Origin: Actinomycetota bacterium
Lineage (GTDB): Bacteria; Actinomycetota; Thermoleophilia; Solirubrobacterales; 70-9
Length of the DNA stretch: 36,169 nt
Assembly: GCA_018268605.1 (NCBI GenBank)
Contig: JAFDWG010000327.1
Location: forward strand, 1-36,169
Direction: 5' to 3'
Shown: piece by piece, positions 16,467 to 24,174 of the stretch
How positions within the stretch are numbered: the stretch's first letter is position 1
How the letters are laid out: each line of letters opens with the position of its first letter
Position numbers and translations under genes: made by a program
The notes under the pieces: model-generated
What the model saw: only the letters and a program-made list of their open reading frames with translations
Database searches by the model: none
What the model was told of the DNA's origin: nothing

Positions 16467-18152
16467 CTACCGCCGCAATGGGGTCAGGCGTTCCGCGGCG
16501 AAGAGCTCGTGGACCATGCGGACCGCGATCGAGCCCTCGCCGACGGCGGCGGCGACGCGACTCATCGAGCCGGAGCGGACGTCCCCGGCGGCGAAGACTC
16601 CGGGCACGCTGGTCTCGAGCGGGAACGGTTCGCGGTCCAGGGGCCAGGCCCTGTTCTGGCGCGCGGCTTCGCCGGTGAGGACGTAGTCGCCATCGCCGCG
16701 CCGGACCTCGGGCGGGAGCCAGTCGGTGTTCGGGTCGGCACCGATCATCAGGAAGAGGGCGCCGGCGTCGACGGTCTCGACGCTGCCGTCGGCGCCCTGC
16801 AACTCCAGGCTCTCGAGCCACTCACCGCCCCCGCCGCCGACGACCTCGGTCCGCAGCCGCACGTCGATGTTGGGCGCACCTTCGACCTGGCGCACGAGGT
16901 AGTCGGACATTCCGAGGTCGAGCGCGTCCTTGCGGATGACCAGGGTGACGCGGCGGGCGTAGTCGGCGAGGTGGAGCGCCGCCTGGCCGGCCGAGTTGGC
17001 GCCGCCGACGACGAAGACATCCGTGCCCGCCATCCCCGGCGCCTCGGAGGCGGGGCCGCCGTAGAAGACGCCCGCGCCGGTCAGGCGGTCGAGCTCGGCG
17101 ACCGGCAGCCGACGGTAGGTCGCGCCACCGGCGAGGACGACGGCGCGCGCCTGCACTTCGGTGCCATCGGAGAGGCTGAGGACGAGCCCGTCGGCCTCGC
17201 GTCGCAGGTCGATCGCCTGGTGCATCAAGGCGAACTGCGCGCCGAAGACCCACGACTGTTCGTAGGCCTGTTCGGCGAGGCGGCGGCCACTGACCCCGCG
17301 GGGGAAGCCGAGGTAGTTGCGGATCAGGGAGCTCGAGGTCGCCTGTCCGCCGATCCCGCCCTCGTCGATGACCAGCGTCCGCAGCCCCTCCGAGGCGCCG
17401 TAGACCGCCGCCGACAGCCCCGCCGGCCCGGCGCCGACGATGACCAGGTCGAACTCGCTGCGCCGCGGGTCGACCGTGGCGCCGACCGCCTCGGCCAGCT
17501 CGGCGTTGCTCGGGTTCGACAGCACGGTGCCGTTGGGGAAGACGACCAGGGGCAGCGGCTCGTCGGCGTCGGGCTCGGCCTCGGCGATCATCTCCTTGCC
17601 CTCGGGCGAGTCGGCCAGGGTGAAGGTGTGGGGGAGGGCGCAGCGGCCGAGGACCTGTCGCAGCTCGTAGGCTCGCCCGGTCCACGACTCGCCGACGACC
17701 CGCACCGTATGTGGGGCGACCCGCCGCGCGTGTGACCATTCGAGCAGGAAGGAGGTGATCGCCTGATGGAACTGCTCGTCCGGGCTCCGGCTCGGCCGGA
17801 TCACGTAGTACTCGATCTCCCGCCGGGCCATCGCCCCGAGGATCGCCTCGCCGGTCCGCCCGTCGCCCCAGCTGGCCCAGTCGATCAAGAGCGCGCGCTG
17901 GGCGAACGGGTCGAGCCCCCGCACCTTGCCGAGCAGCTCGCTTCCGGTCATGCCCTTCAACCACTGGCCCGCCAGCACGAGCGCGATGTCGTCGCCCGCT
18001 TCGCTCAGCTCCTCCAGCCGTCGCAGGGCCCGCCGCGAGGAGTTGACGCAGACGACGCGGTAGTCGCGGCCGTAACGCTCGCGCAGCTCATCCTCGACCT
18101 CGCGCAGTGAGGCCTGATCCTCGTCGACGGCAAAGAGGACGGGCTTGGACAA
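16467..18152 (-). CDS. Pseudo-receiver / thioredoxin-like / TrxR-like FAD oxidoreductase fusion
   Basis: A 561-residue three-part fusion. Residues 1-130 are receiver-like, with D10-E11-D12, but the phospho-acceptor aspartate is Gly62 (LVLAGQW, where relatives have an Asp). Residues 148-225 are thioredoxin/glutaredoxin-like, with SWTGRAY at the active-site turn and no CxxC. From about residue 235 there is a thioredoxin-reductase-like module with FAD motif VIVGAGPAGLSAA, NADPH motif VFVVGGANSAGQAA and FAD-binding GVFAAGDVR. The CATC redox pair is replaced by GGPA (VFYGGPASEA). Such fusions are known and annotated as fused response regulator/TrxR. The start is TTG at 18152. It probably binds FAD and NADPH but cannot do disulfide chemistry at the usual sites. 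Confidence 0.85.
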   Translation of the reverse strand: MSKPVLFAVDEDQASLREVEDELRERYGRDYRVVCVNSSRRALRRLEELSEAGDDIALVLAGQWLKGMTGSELLGKVRGLDPFAQRALLIDWASWGDGRTGEAILGAMARREIEYYVIRPSRSPDEQFHQAITSFLLEWSHARRVAPHTVRVVGESWTGRAYELRQVLGRCALPHTFTLADSPEGKEMIAEAEPDADEPLPLVVFPNGTVLSNPSNAELAEAVGATVDPRRSEFDLVIVGAGPAGLSAAVYGASEGLRTLVIDEGGIGGQATSSSLIRNYLGFPRGVSGRRLAEQAYEQSWVFGAQFALMHQAIDLRREADGLVLSLSDGTEVQARAVVLAGGATYRRLPVAELDRLTGAGVFYGGPASEAPGMAGTDVFVVGGANSAGQAALHLADYARRVTLVIRKDALDLGMSDYLVRQVEGAPNIDVRLRTEVVGGGGGEWLESLELQGADGSVETVDAGALFLMIGADPNTDWLPPEVRRGDGDYVLTGEAARQNRAWPLDREPFPLETSVPGVFAAGDVRSGSMSRVAAAVGEGSIAVRMVHELFAAERLTPLRR

Positions 18153-18263
18153 GACACTCCGACCGTACCGCGCCCCGACCGCCGCGACAACGGTGAATCC
18201 TTAGCTTGCGACGGCCGGCACGCGGATAGGATCGGAAATCTCCTCCAGGAAAAGGAGCATCTC

Positions 18264-18439
18264 TTGAATGCCAACCGGGAACTCTGGGAGAAGGGTGATC
18301 GGTGCGGGTGACCCGCCCGGGGCGGTCGCATCGTGATGCGAACTGGATCCTCGGGGACCCGACCCTGGTCGCCCAGATCCTCAAGATCGCCTCCGCCTAC
18401 TTGCCGCCGCCCCCTCTCCTGTCACAAGTCGCACGCTGA
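18264..18439 (+). pseudogene. Remnant of a class I SAM methyltransferase gene
   Basis: The TTG at 18264, with AAAAGGAG upstream, encodes NANRELWEKGD, the usual N-terminus of a UbiE-like methyltransferase group, then runs into a stop at 18309. From 18302, in another frame, VRVTRPG then NWILGDPTLVAQILKIASAY and PPPP resembles the segment just after the SAM-binding core of the same group. Between TRPG and NWI the expected GRIVM is present in a third frame (18324-18338), so a one-base insertion and a one-base loss compensate each other. About 100 codons are missing between the two pieces and the C-terminal half is gone. Family alignment is from memory. Confidence 0.6.
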
Positions 18440-18452
18440 CCCTCGCGAAGTC

Positions 18453-19101
18453 CGCATAACCCGCATTCCCCGCGGCAAGGGGGAGAGAATCCACCGGCGG
18501 AGCCTCGAGCAGCGCGTCAAGACCGGACGGCTGCATCTGATCTCCCGCGGGGTCTACGCGATGGGCCGCGCGGAACTGACGCCGCACGGGCGTTGGATGG
18601 CCGCCGTCCTGGTCTGCGGGGACGGAGCGGCGCTCAGCCATCGCAGCGCGGCCGAGCTGTGGGGCATCGGCCACGAGGAGCGGGGACGGATCGACGTCGC
18701 CACCGAACTTCTGCCGCTCCGCCTCGAGCGTGCGGTCAACGAGGCCGACAAGCACGACCTCGTCGACCCGGAGACGCTGCGGCGGGCGCTGGAACTCGAG
18801 GCCTACCGCGGCATGCCGGGCGTGGGAACTCTGAGGACGATGCTCGACCGCCACACCTTCCGGCTCTCGGATTCCGACCTTGAGATCTTCCTCGAGCCGC
18901 TCGCGCTGTCGGCCGGCTTCCCGCAGCCGCTGACGAAACACTGGGTCCTGGGCCATGAGACGGACTTCTTCTTCCCCGACCACGACCTGATCGTCGAGGC
19001 CGACGGGCTGCGCTACCACCGCACCGCGTCCCAGCAGGCGCGGATGGTCAGGCGCGACCAGAAGCACGTGGCGGCGGGCTACACGGTGCTGAGGTTCAGT
19101 C
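18453..19101 (+). pseudogene. Degraded DUF559 / AbiEi-like protein gene
   Basis: The frame encodes RRSLEQRVKTGRLHLISRGV then YAMGR, HGRWMAAVL and LSHRSAAELWGI, the start of an AbiEi-like/DUF559 protein, and later VDFFF-like ETDFFFPDHDLIVEADGLRYHR and AAGYTVLRFS, the Vsr-like nuclease fold. Between GRIDV and ATELLPLRLERAV, where homologues have some 40-60 residues including the second half of the antitoxin-like domain, the sequence is joined directly. No start codon fits the N-terminus: the frame continues upstream into methyltransferase remains. After LRFS the homology is lost while the frame stays open. I read this as an in-frame deletion derivative, probably non-functional. Confidence 0.5.
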
Positions 19102-19207
19102 GTGCAAGCGGTCGACTGGAGGGATCCGATGGGAGAAGCCCCGTGGCGCGGTCAGGCTCGTCCGCGTGCGTGCGACCGACGGCGGGAGCGGGGGAGCGCA
19201 GGCGCCC
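19102..19207. other. Non-coding spacer after gene remains
   Basis: The open frame of the degraded DUF559 gene continues here and beyond, but the residues have no protein-like pattern. I see nothing else in it. Confidence 0.4.
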
Positions 19208-19240
19208 GCGGCCGGCGTCTCGCGAGGGTTCGCCGGCCGC
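19208..19240 (-). terminator. Strong hairpin downstream of the COG4315 lipoprotein gene
   Basis: GCGGCCGGCG (19208-19217), a 13-nt loop, then CGCCGGCCGC (19231-19240): perfect 10-bp arms, 30 bp past the lipoprotein stop codon. No U-tract. Confidence 0.5.
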
Positions 19241-19248
19241 GAGCTGGT

Positions 19249-19266
19249 CGATCGGGGCGCCGATCG
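19249..19266 (-). terminator. Second hairpin next to the lipoprotein stop codon
   Basis: CGATCGG, loop GGCG, CCGATCG: perfect 7-bp arms that end 3 bp beyond the stop codon at 19270. With the next hairpin it forms a tandem pair. Confidence 0.45.
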
Positions 19267-19269
19267 GCC

Positions 19270-19818
19270 TCAGTAGCTGTAGCCGCCGCGGGATTCTTCT
19301 TCTTCCGATTCAGCTTCGCCGCCGGTCGCCTGGCCCTTCACGGGTGCGCCCGCTTCGTCCAGGACGAACCAGGTGCCTTCGGATTCGTTGCCGTTGGCTT
19401 CGCCGGGGCCCTTGTCGCCGGCGAAGGTGTAGAGCTGGTGGGCCGCGTAGGTCTCCTGCAGGGTCCCGTCCTTGCGCTTGGTGGTGCCGAGGTCGGCGGC
19501 CGTCGCGCCCGCGCCGGCGGTCGGCTTGCCGGTCGTCGTCACCGGCGGCCAGGCCGCTTCGCAACCGCCGTAGCAGTTGGATTTGGTGCCTTCGTCGACG
19601 GTGAAGTCGTAGACGGTCATGCCTTCGGAGTCGACCAGGACCGAGCCGAGGCCTTCGATTTCGGCCGCGCCGATCGTCCCTTCGACGCCGGAACCGCCGC
19701 CCGTTTCGGAACTCGACGAGCTACTCGACCCGCCGCCACCGCAGCCGGCGATCACGAGCGCCGCGACCACCGCCGCGAGGACGAGTGCGAACGTCGAAAC
19801 TTTTGGCTTGCTTCTCAC
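19270..19818 (-). CDS. Secreted-repeat lipoprotein (COG4315 / Lipoprotein_15 family)
   Basis: A 182-residue lipoprotein: GTG start with a perfect AAGGAGG at 7 nt, hydrophobic signal and lipobox IAGC, then a Gly/Ser linker. The mature domain has the COG4315 features: GSVLVDSEGMTVYDF, CYGGCEAAWPPV with two cysteines, HQLYTFAGDKGPGEANG and GTWFVLD. The family's function is unknown. It is anchored outside the membrane. The tail is Glu-rich (EAESEEEESRGG) and encoded by GAA codons. It is upstream of the tandem hairpins and downstream of kbl, with its own ribosome site. Confidence 0.86.
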   Translation of the reverse strand: MRSKPKVSTFALVLAAVVAALVIAGCGGGGSSSSSSSETGGGSGVEGTIGAAEIEGLGSVLVDSEGMTVYDFTVDEGTKSNCYGGCEAAWPPVTTTGKPTAGAGATAADLGTTKRKDGTLQETYAAHQLYTFAGDKGPGEANGNESEGTWFVLDEAGAPVKGQATGGEAESEEEESRGGYSY

Positions 19819-19872
19819 TTTCGTACCTCCTTGGGATTGCGCCCAGGGGTACGCGCGGCGGTCCGGCCGGGT

Positions 19873-21039
19873 TCAGCGGACGCGGGCGAATGCGTCGATC
19901 GCCCGGCGCAGCTCCTCCTCGTCATGAGCGGCCGACATCTGGGCGCGGATCCGGGCCTGGCCCATCGGCACCACGGGATAGGAGAAGGCGACGACGTAGA
20001 CGCCCTCGGCGAGGAGGCGCTCGGAGACCTCGACGGCCCGCTTCGCGTCGCCGAACATGATCGGCACGATCGGGTGGTCGCCAGGCAGCACCTCGTAGCC
20101 CTGCGCGGCGATCTCGCGGCGGAAGGCCTCGGTGTTGGCGCGGAGCTGGTCGAGAGGCGCCTCGCCGCGGTCGATCAGGTCGAGCACCCGCATCGAGGCG
20201 GCGACGATCGGCGGTGCCAAGGCGTTGGAGAAGAGGTAGGGACGGGAGCGCTGCCGCAGCAGGTCGACGATCTCCCCGCGGCCCGAGACGTAACCGCCGC
20301 TGGCGCCCCCGAGCGCCTTGCCGAGCGTGCCGGTGACGATGTCGACGCGGTCTTGCACGCCGAAGAGCTCCGGCGTGCCGCGCCCGGTCTCGCCGATGAA
20401 GCCGACGGCGTGGGAGTCGTCGACCATCACCATCGCGTCGTGGCGCTCGGCCAGCTCGCAGATGCGATCGAGCTGGGCGAGGTAGCCGTCCATCGAGAAG
20501 ACGCCATCGGTGACGACGAGCCGACGGCGGGCGTCGCCGGCCTCGCGCAGCCGCGCCTCGAGCTCGTCCATGTCCCCGTTCGCGTAGCGCAGGCGCCGCG
20601 CCTTGCTGAGCCGGATCCCGTCGATGATCGAGGCGTGGTTCAGGGTGTCGGAGATCACCGCGTCCTCGAGCCCGAGCAAGGTCTCGAAGACGCCACCGTT
20701 GGCGTCGAAGCAGGAGCTGTAGAGGATCGTCTTCTCCGTGCCGAGGAACTCCGAGAGCCGCTGCTCCAGGTCGACGTGGATCTGCTGCGTGCCGCAGATG
20801 AAGCGGACCGACGCCATGCCGTAGCCCCAGCGGTCGAGCGCCTCGTGGGCCGCCGCGATCACCTCGGGGTGGTCGGCGAGCCCGAGGTAGTTGTTGGCGC
20901 AGAGGTTGATCAGTGGGCCGGTCCCGACCTCGACCTCGCCCCGCTGCGGCGAGGCGATCAGGCGCTCGGCCTTGTGCAGGCCGGCCGCGCGGATCTCCTC
21001 GAGCTCTCCCGCCAACTGCTCGCGGACGTCTCCCAGCAT
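19873..21039 (-). CDS. kbl: Glycine C-acetyltransferase (2-amino-3-ketobutyrate CoA ligase)
   Basis: A PLP enzyme of the alpha-oxoamine synthase family, 388 residues. It splits 2-amino-3-ketobutyrate with CoA into glycine and acetyl-CoA, the second step of threonine degradation. The N-terminal [18 protein letters not shown], the PLP-binding [18 protein letters not shown] and the Schiff-base lysine K241 in [15 protein letters not shown] match Kbl. It starts 2 bp after the tdh stop and is thus translationally coupled. Length is near the E. coli protein (398). The partner gene makes the assignment firm over other oxoamine synthases. Confidence 0.95.
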   Translation of the reverse strand: MLGDVREQLAGELEEIRAAGLHKAERLIASPQRGEVEVGTGPLINLCANNYLGLADHPEVIAAAHEALDRWGYGMASVRFICGTQQIHVDLEQRLSEFLGTEKTILYSSCFDANGGVFETLLGLEDAVISDTLNHASIIDGIRLSKARRLRYANGDMDELEARLREAGDARRRLVVTDGVFSMDGYLAQLDRICELAERHDAMVMVDDSHAVGFIGETGRGTPELFGVQDRVDIVTGTLGKALGGASGGYVSGRGEIVDLLRQRSRPYLFSNALAPPIVAASMRVLDLIDRGEAPLDQLRANTEAFRREIAAQGYEVLPGDHPIVPIMFGDAKRAVEVSERLLAEGVYVVAFSYPVVPMGQARIRAQMSAAHDEEELRRAIDAFARVR

Positions 21040-21041
21040 GC

Positions 21042-22067
21042 TCAGCTCCAGTCCAGGAGGACCTTCGCGGCGCGGTCCCCACCCGCCGCGTCGAAGGCCG
21101 CCTCGTGCTCGGTGTAGTGGAAGCGATGGGTGAGGACGGGGGTGACGTCGAGCCCGGACTGGAGCATCACGCTCATCATGTACCAGGTCTCGTACATCTC
21201 CCTACCGTAGATCCCCTTCAGCGTGAGCATGTTGAAGACGACCTGGTTCCAGTCGATCGCGATCTCTTCGCTGGGGATGCCGAGCAGCGCGATGCGCCCG
21301 CCATGGGCCATGTTCCCGAGCATCCCCCGCAGCGCGGCGGGGTTGCCGGACATCTCGAGGCCGACGTCGAAGCCCTCATCCATGCCCAGGTCCTCGGCGA
21401 CGGCGGCGAGGTCAGTGGCGGTCGGGTCGACGGCGACGGTGGCGCCCATCGTCCGCGCCAGATCGAGGCGGAACGCGTTCGGGTCGCTGACCACGATGTG
21501 ACGGGCGCCCGCGTGGCGGACGACGGCGGTCGCCATCAGTCCGATCGGCCCGGCGCCGGTGATCAGCACGTCCTCGCCGAGCGTCTTGTGGGCGAGGGCG
21601 GTGTGGACGGCGTTGCCGAGCGGGTCGAAGATCGCCGCCACCTCGAGGTCGACGTCGGCGCGCTGGTGCCAGACGTTCGTCATCGGCAGCGAGATGTACT
21701 CGGCGAAGGCGCCCGGCCGGTTGACGCCGACGCCGCTGGTGTTGGCGCAGAGGTGGCGCCGCCCGGCCATGCAGTTGCGACAGCGACCGCAGACGACGTG
21801 GCCCTCACCGCTGACCAGCTCCCCGGGACGGAAGTCGTTGACGTTCTCGCCCACCGCGACCACCTCGCCGACGAACTCGTGGCCGACCACGAGCGGCACC
21901 GGGATCGTCGCCTGCGCCCACGCGTCCCAGCGGTGGATGTGGACGTCGGTCCCGCAGATGCCGGTCTTCAGCACCCGGATCAGGACGTCGTTGATGCCGA
22001 CCTCCGGATCGGGCACGTCGAGCAGGCTGAGGCCTGGGGCGGCCTCGTTCTTGACCAAAGCTCTCAC
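21042..22067 (-). CDS. tdh: L-threonine 3-dehydrogenase
   Basis: A zinc-dependent medium-chain dehydrogenase of 341 residues, oxidising L-threonine to 2-amino-3-ketobutyrate with NAD+. Catalytic site: C38, T40, H43 in [10 protein letters not shown] and H63-E64 in [10 protein letters not shown]. Structural zinc: C93, C96, C99, C107. The Rossmann motif is [10 protein letters not shown]. These positions fit E. coli Tdh exactly. The start is GTG at 22067 with a -10 box 6 nt upstream and no Shine-Dalgarno sequence. First gene of the tdh-kbl operon. Confidence 0.95.
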   Translation of the reverse strand: MRALVKNEAAPGLSLLDVPDPEVGINDVLIRVLKTGICGTDVHIHRWDAWAQATIPVPLVVGHEFVGEVVAVGENVNDFRPGELVSGEGHVVCGRCRNCMAGRRHLCANTSGVGVNRPGAFAEYISLPMTNVWHQRADVDLEVAAIFDPLGNAVHTALAHKTLGEDVLITGAGPIGLMATAVVRHAGARHIVVSDPNAFRLDLARTMGATVAVDPTATDLAAVAEDLGMDEGFDVGLEMSGNPAALRGMLGNMAHGGRIALLGIPSEEIAIDWNQVVFNMLTLKGIYGREMYETWYMMSVMLQSGLDVTPVLTHRFHYTEHEAAFDAAGGDRAAKVLLDWS

Positions 22068-22073
22068 CGATCA

Positions 22074-22079
22074 GTTATA
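22074..22079 (-). promoter_or_regulatory. Candidate -10 box of a leaderless tdh transcript
   Basis: TATAAC on the minus strand is followed by TGATCG and then the GTG start, so transcription would begin at the start codon. It lies in the 31-bp gap to the NHL gene. No clear -35 box is visible. Confidence 0.5.
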
Positions 22080-22098
22080 CAGAGCGGCCGAAGTGGCC

Positions 22099-24096
22099 CT
22101 AGGGCGCTTCCGGCGGCCCGATCTGCGGCGAGCGGGTCGGCGCGGCGAGCCCGAGGTAGGCGACGATCTGGTAGCCGCCCGGATTGGTCTGGATCGGCGC
22201 GTTCTTCCAGTTGTTGGCGAGCCAGACATTGCCGGAGGGGTCGATCGCGACCCCGGTGTTGCGGACCAGGCCGTCGAAGCCGTAGCCGGACTTCGGCGAG
22301 ATCGCCGCACCGACGCGACGCTTGCCGGGCGGGCAGTTGCGTGGCACGGTGCCGCAGAGCTCGGAGAGGCGGCGGCCGCCGAAGTTCGCGATCCAGACCT
22401 GGTCGGCGCCGTCGACCGCGATGCCCCACGGGTTGTTCAGGCCGGCTCCGGTGATCGGGTCCGCGGCGGCCGGTTCGCCGTTCGGCTTCAGCAGGGTCAC
22501 GTTGCCGCCGCCTTTGCCGACCTTTTCCTCGACCTGCTTCGGTTCCACCTTGCCGGGGCAGGGCGCCACGACCCACTTGGAGTTCGACACCCACATGTAG
22601 CCGTTGCTGTCCCCGGCGATGCCCATCGGCAGGTGCAACCCGCCGCCGGTCGCGAGGCCGAGGACCTTGCCCGCGGGGGAGAGCTTGGCCACCGAGTTGC
22701 TGGAGTTGGCGGTGACGAAGACGTCGCCCTCGCCATTGACCGCGGCGCCGAAGGGCCGTTCGAAGCCGACCGTGCTCCCCGCCGTGACCAGACCTTCGCC
22801 GAGGTTGACCGCCTTGGCCGGGTCGCCGCCGTCGATCTTGGTGACGCTGTCGTTGCCGCAGTTGGCGAGCCAGATGTTCCCGCCCTGGTCGGAGACCGTC
22901 CCCTGCGGCCAGCTGATCCCTCCGACTTCGTAGCCGCCCGCCGGGGAGAGCGGTTTGCCCGCGAGGGTGAAGGCGGAGGCGGTGTAGTGGTTCGCCGCGG
23001 TTTCGCAGCCCTTGCCTTCGAAGCCGAAGTTGCCGAGCCAGACGCGGCTCGCCGGGTCGATCGCGATCCCGAAGCCGACCCCGCTGAGCCCGCCCCCTGC
23101 ATAAGGGGAGCCAGGATAGGTCTGGCCGGTCGGGGTGAAGCGGAAGAGCTTGTCGCTGCCGCAGGCGGGGACCTTGGGACGGCGGTCGTAGGCGTAGTTG
23201 TTGGCGACCCAGATGTTTCCTTCGGCGTCGATCGCGAAGTTGCCGGGGCCGTCCATCCCGGGCGGGTCGCCTTCGAAACGCAGGGCGAGGGTCCAGGCGC
23301 CGGGCGCTTCGCCTGCGCCGAGGACCGGGGACCACAGCGGGGGCGCGAGCCGTGCCAGCTTCGTCAGGCCGGCGACGTCGTGCCAGGGGTAGCGGGCGAC
23401 GTTGGCGACGGCTTCCAGGGTGTCGACGGCCGGTGCGTGGTCACCGGGCGCGCCCGCCAGCGAGAGTAGCCGCGCGCAGCGCTCGTCCTGGCGGCGGCAC
23501 AGTGCGAGCAGATCGGCGAGGGTGTTGAACGTCGCCAGGGTGGAGGTCGAGCCCCCGTTGGGGAACTCCCGGAGCACCGGTGAGAGGCTGCCGTCAAGAT
23601 CGACCAGGTCCCCGCTCATCGCCGCCGCGTTGCGCAGGCCGGGGTTCTTTCCGGCCACCTGCGCCGTGTTACGGCCCTGGTCCCAGTCGATGAACTGGGC
23701 CAGAGCGAAGCCCATCGCCACCGTGGTGCGCTCGGTCACCTTGGCGCGGGGCGGCGGGGTGCCTTCGCCGAGCGCGGCGCCGAGCCGGTAGCTCTGCCCA
23801 GAGGCCGGGAAGCCGGCTTCGGCCGCGCCCCCGGGGCGCGTCGCGGTGAGGTAGTCGACGGTGCTCGCCCGCGCGCCGCGGTAGCGCAGGACGTAGGCGC
23901 CGCCTGGACCGCTGCGCGCCTCGCCGAGCCGGGTCGGCGCCTTGCCGCCGGGGGTCGCCGCCCACAGCTCGACCGTCATCCCGCGCAGGGGGACCGTGCC
24001 GGAGATGGTCCCGGCGCCCTTCGCCATCGCCGTCCCCGGCATGAGGAGCACCGCGAGGATCGACAAGGGCACTGCAAGGCGACGCAGGGACTTCAA
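22099..24096 (-). CDS. Secreted NHL / Vgb-like beta-propeller protein
   Basis: A 665-residue exported protein. I set the start at TTG 24096, which has GAGAGGAG upstream and begins a clear signal peptide (KSLRRLAVPLSILAVLLMPG, cleavage after AMA). Upstream, the minus frame stays open for another 1.6 kb only as a shadow of the acyl-CoA synthetase. An N-terminal domain with a prealbumin-like start (GTISGTVPLRGMTVELWA) is followed by about six NHL/virginiamycin-B-lyase-like blades: repeated 'G-I/V-A-I/V-D ... G-N-I/V-W-V/L-A-N' units from about residue 300 to the end. It probably binds or scaffolds outside the cell; no enzyme activity can be claimed. Confidence 0.82.
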   Translation of the reverse strand: MKSLRRLAVPLSILAVLLMPGTAMAKGAGTISGTVPLRGMTVELWAATPGGKAPTRLGEARSGPGGAYVLRYRGARASTVDYLTATRPGGAAEAGFPASGQSYRLGAALGEGTPPPRAKVTERTTVAMGFALAQFIDWDQGRNTAQVAGKNPGLRNAAAMSGDLVDLDGSLSPVLREFPNGGSTSTLATFNTLADLLALCRRQDERCARLLSLAGAPGDHAPAVDTLEAVANVARYPWHDVAGLTKLARLAPPLWSPVLGAGEAPGAWTLALRFEGDPPGMDGPGNFAIDAEGNIWVANNYAYDRRPKVPACGSDKLFRFTPTGQTYPGSPYAGGGLSGVGFGIAIDPASRVWLGNFGFEGKGCETAANHYTASAFTLAGKPLSPAGGYEVGGISWPQGTVSDQGGNIWLANCGNDSVTKIDGGDPAKAVNLGEGLVTAGSTVGFERPFGAAVNGEGDVFVTANSSNSVAKLSPAGKVLGLATGGGLHLPMGIAGDSNGYMWVSNSKWVVAPCPGKVEPKQVEEKVGKGGGNVTLLKPNGEPAAADPITGAGLNNPWGIAVDGADQVWIANFGGRRLSELCGTVPRNCPPGKRRVGAAISPKSGYGFDGLVRNTGVAIDPSGNVWLANNWKNAPIQTNPGGYQIVAYLGLAAPTRSPQIGPPEAP

Positions 24097-24174
24097 CGGG
24101 GATCTCCTCTCGGTGCTGCTGGGCGGGCGGAGCGTATTCGCTGAATAGAGTTCGCGGCCAGGAGGAACGGCCCT

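Noticed and set aside
19102-19604. Continuation of the degraded DUF559 frame through the lipoprotein gene
   Set aside because: After LRFS the residues are antisense shadow of the COG4315 lipoprotein, which has a lipobox, ribosome site and terminators on the minus strand.
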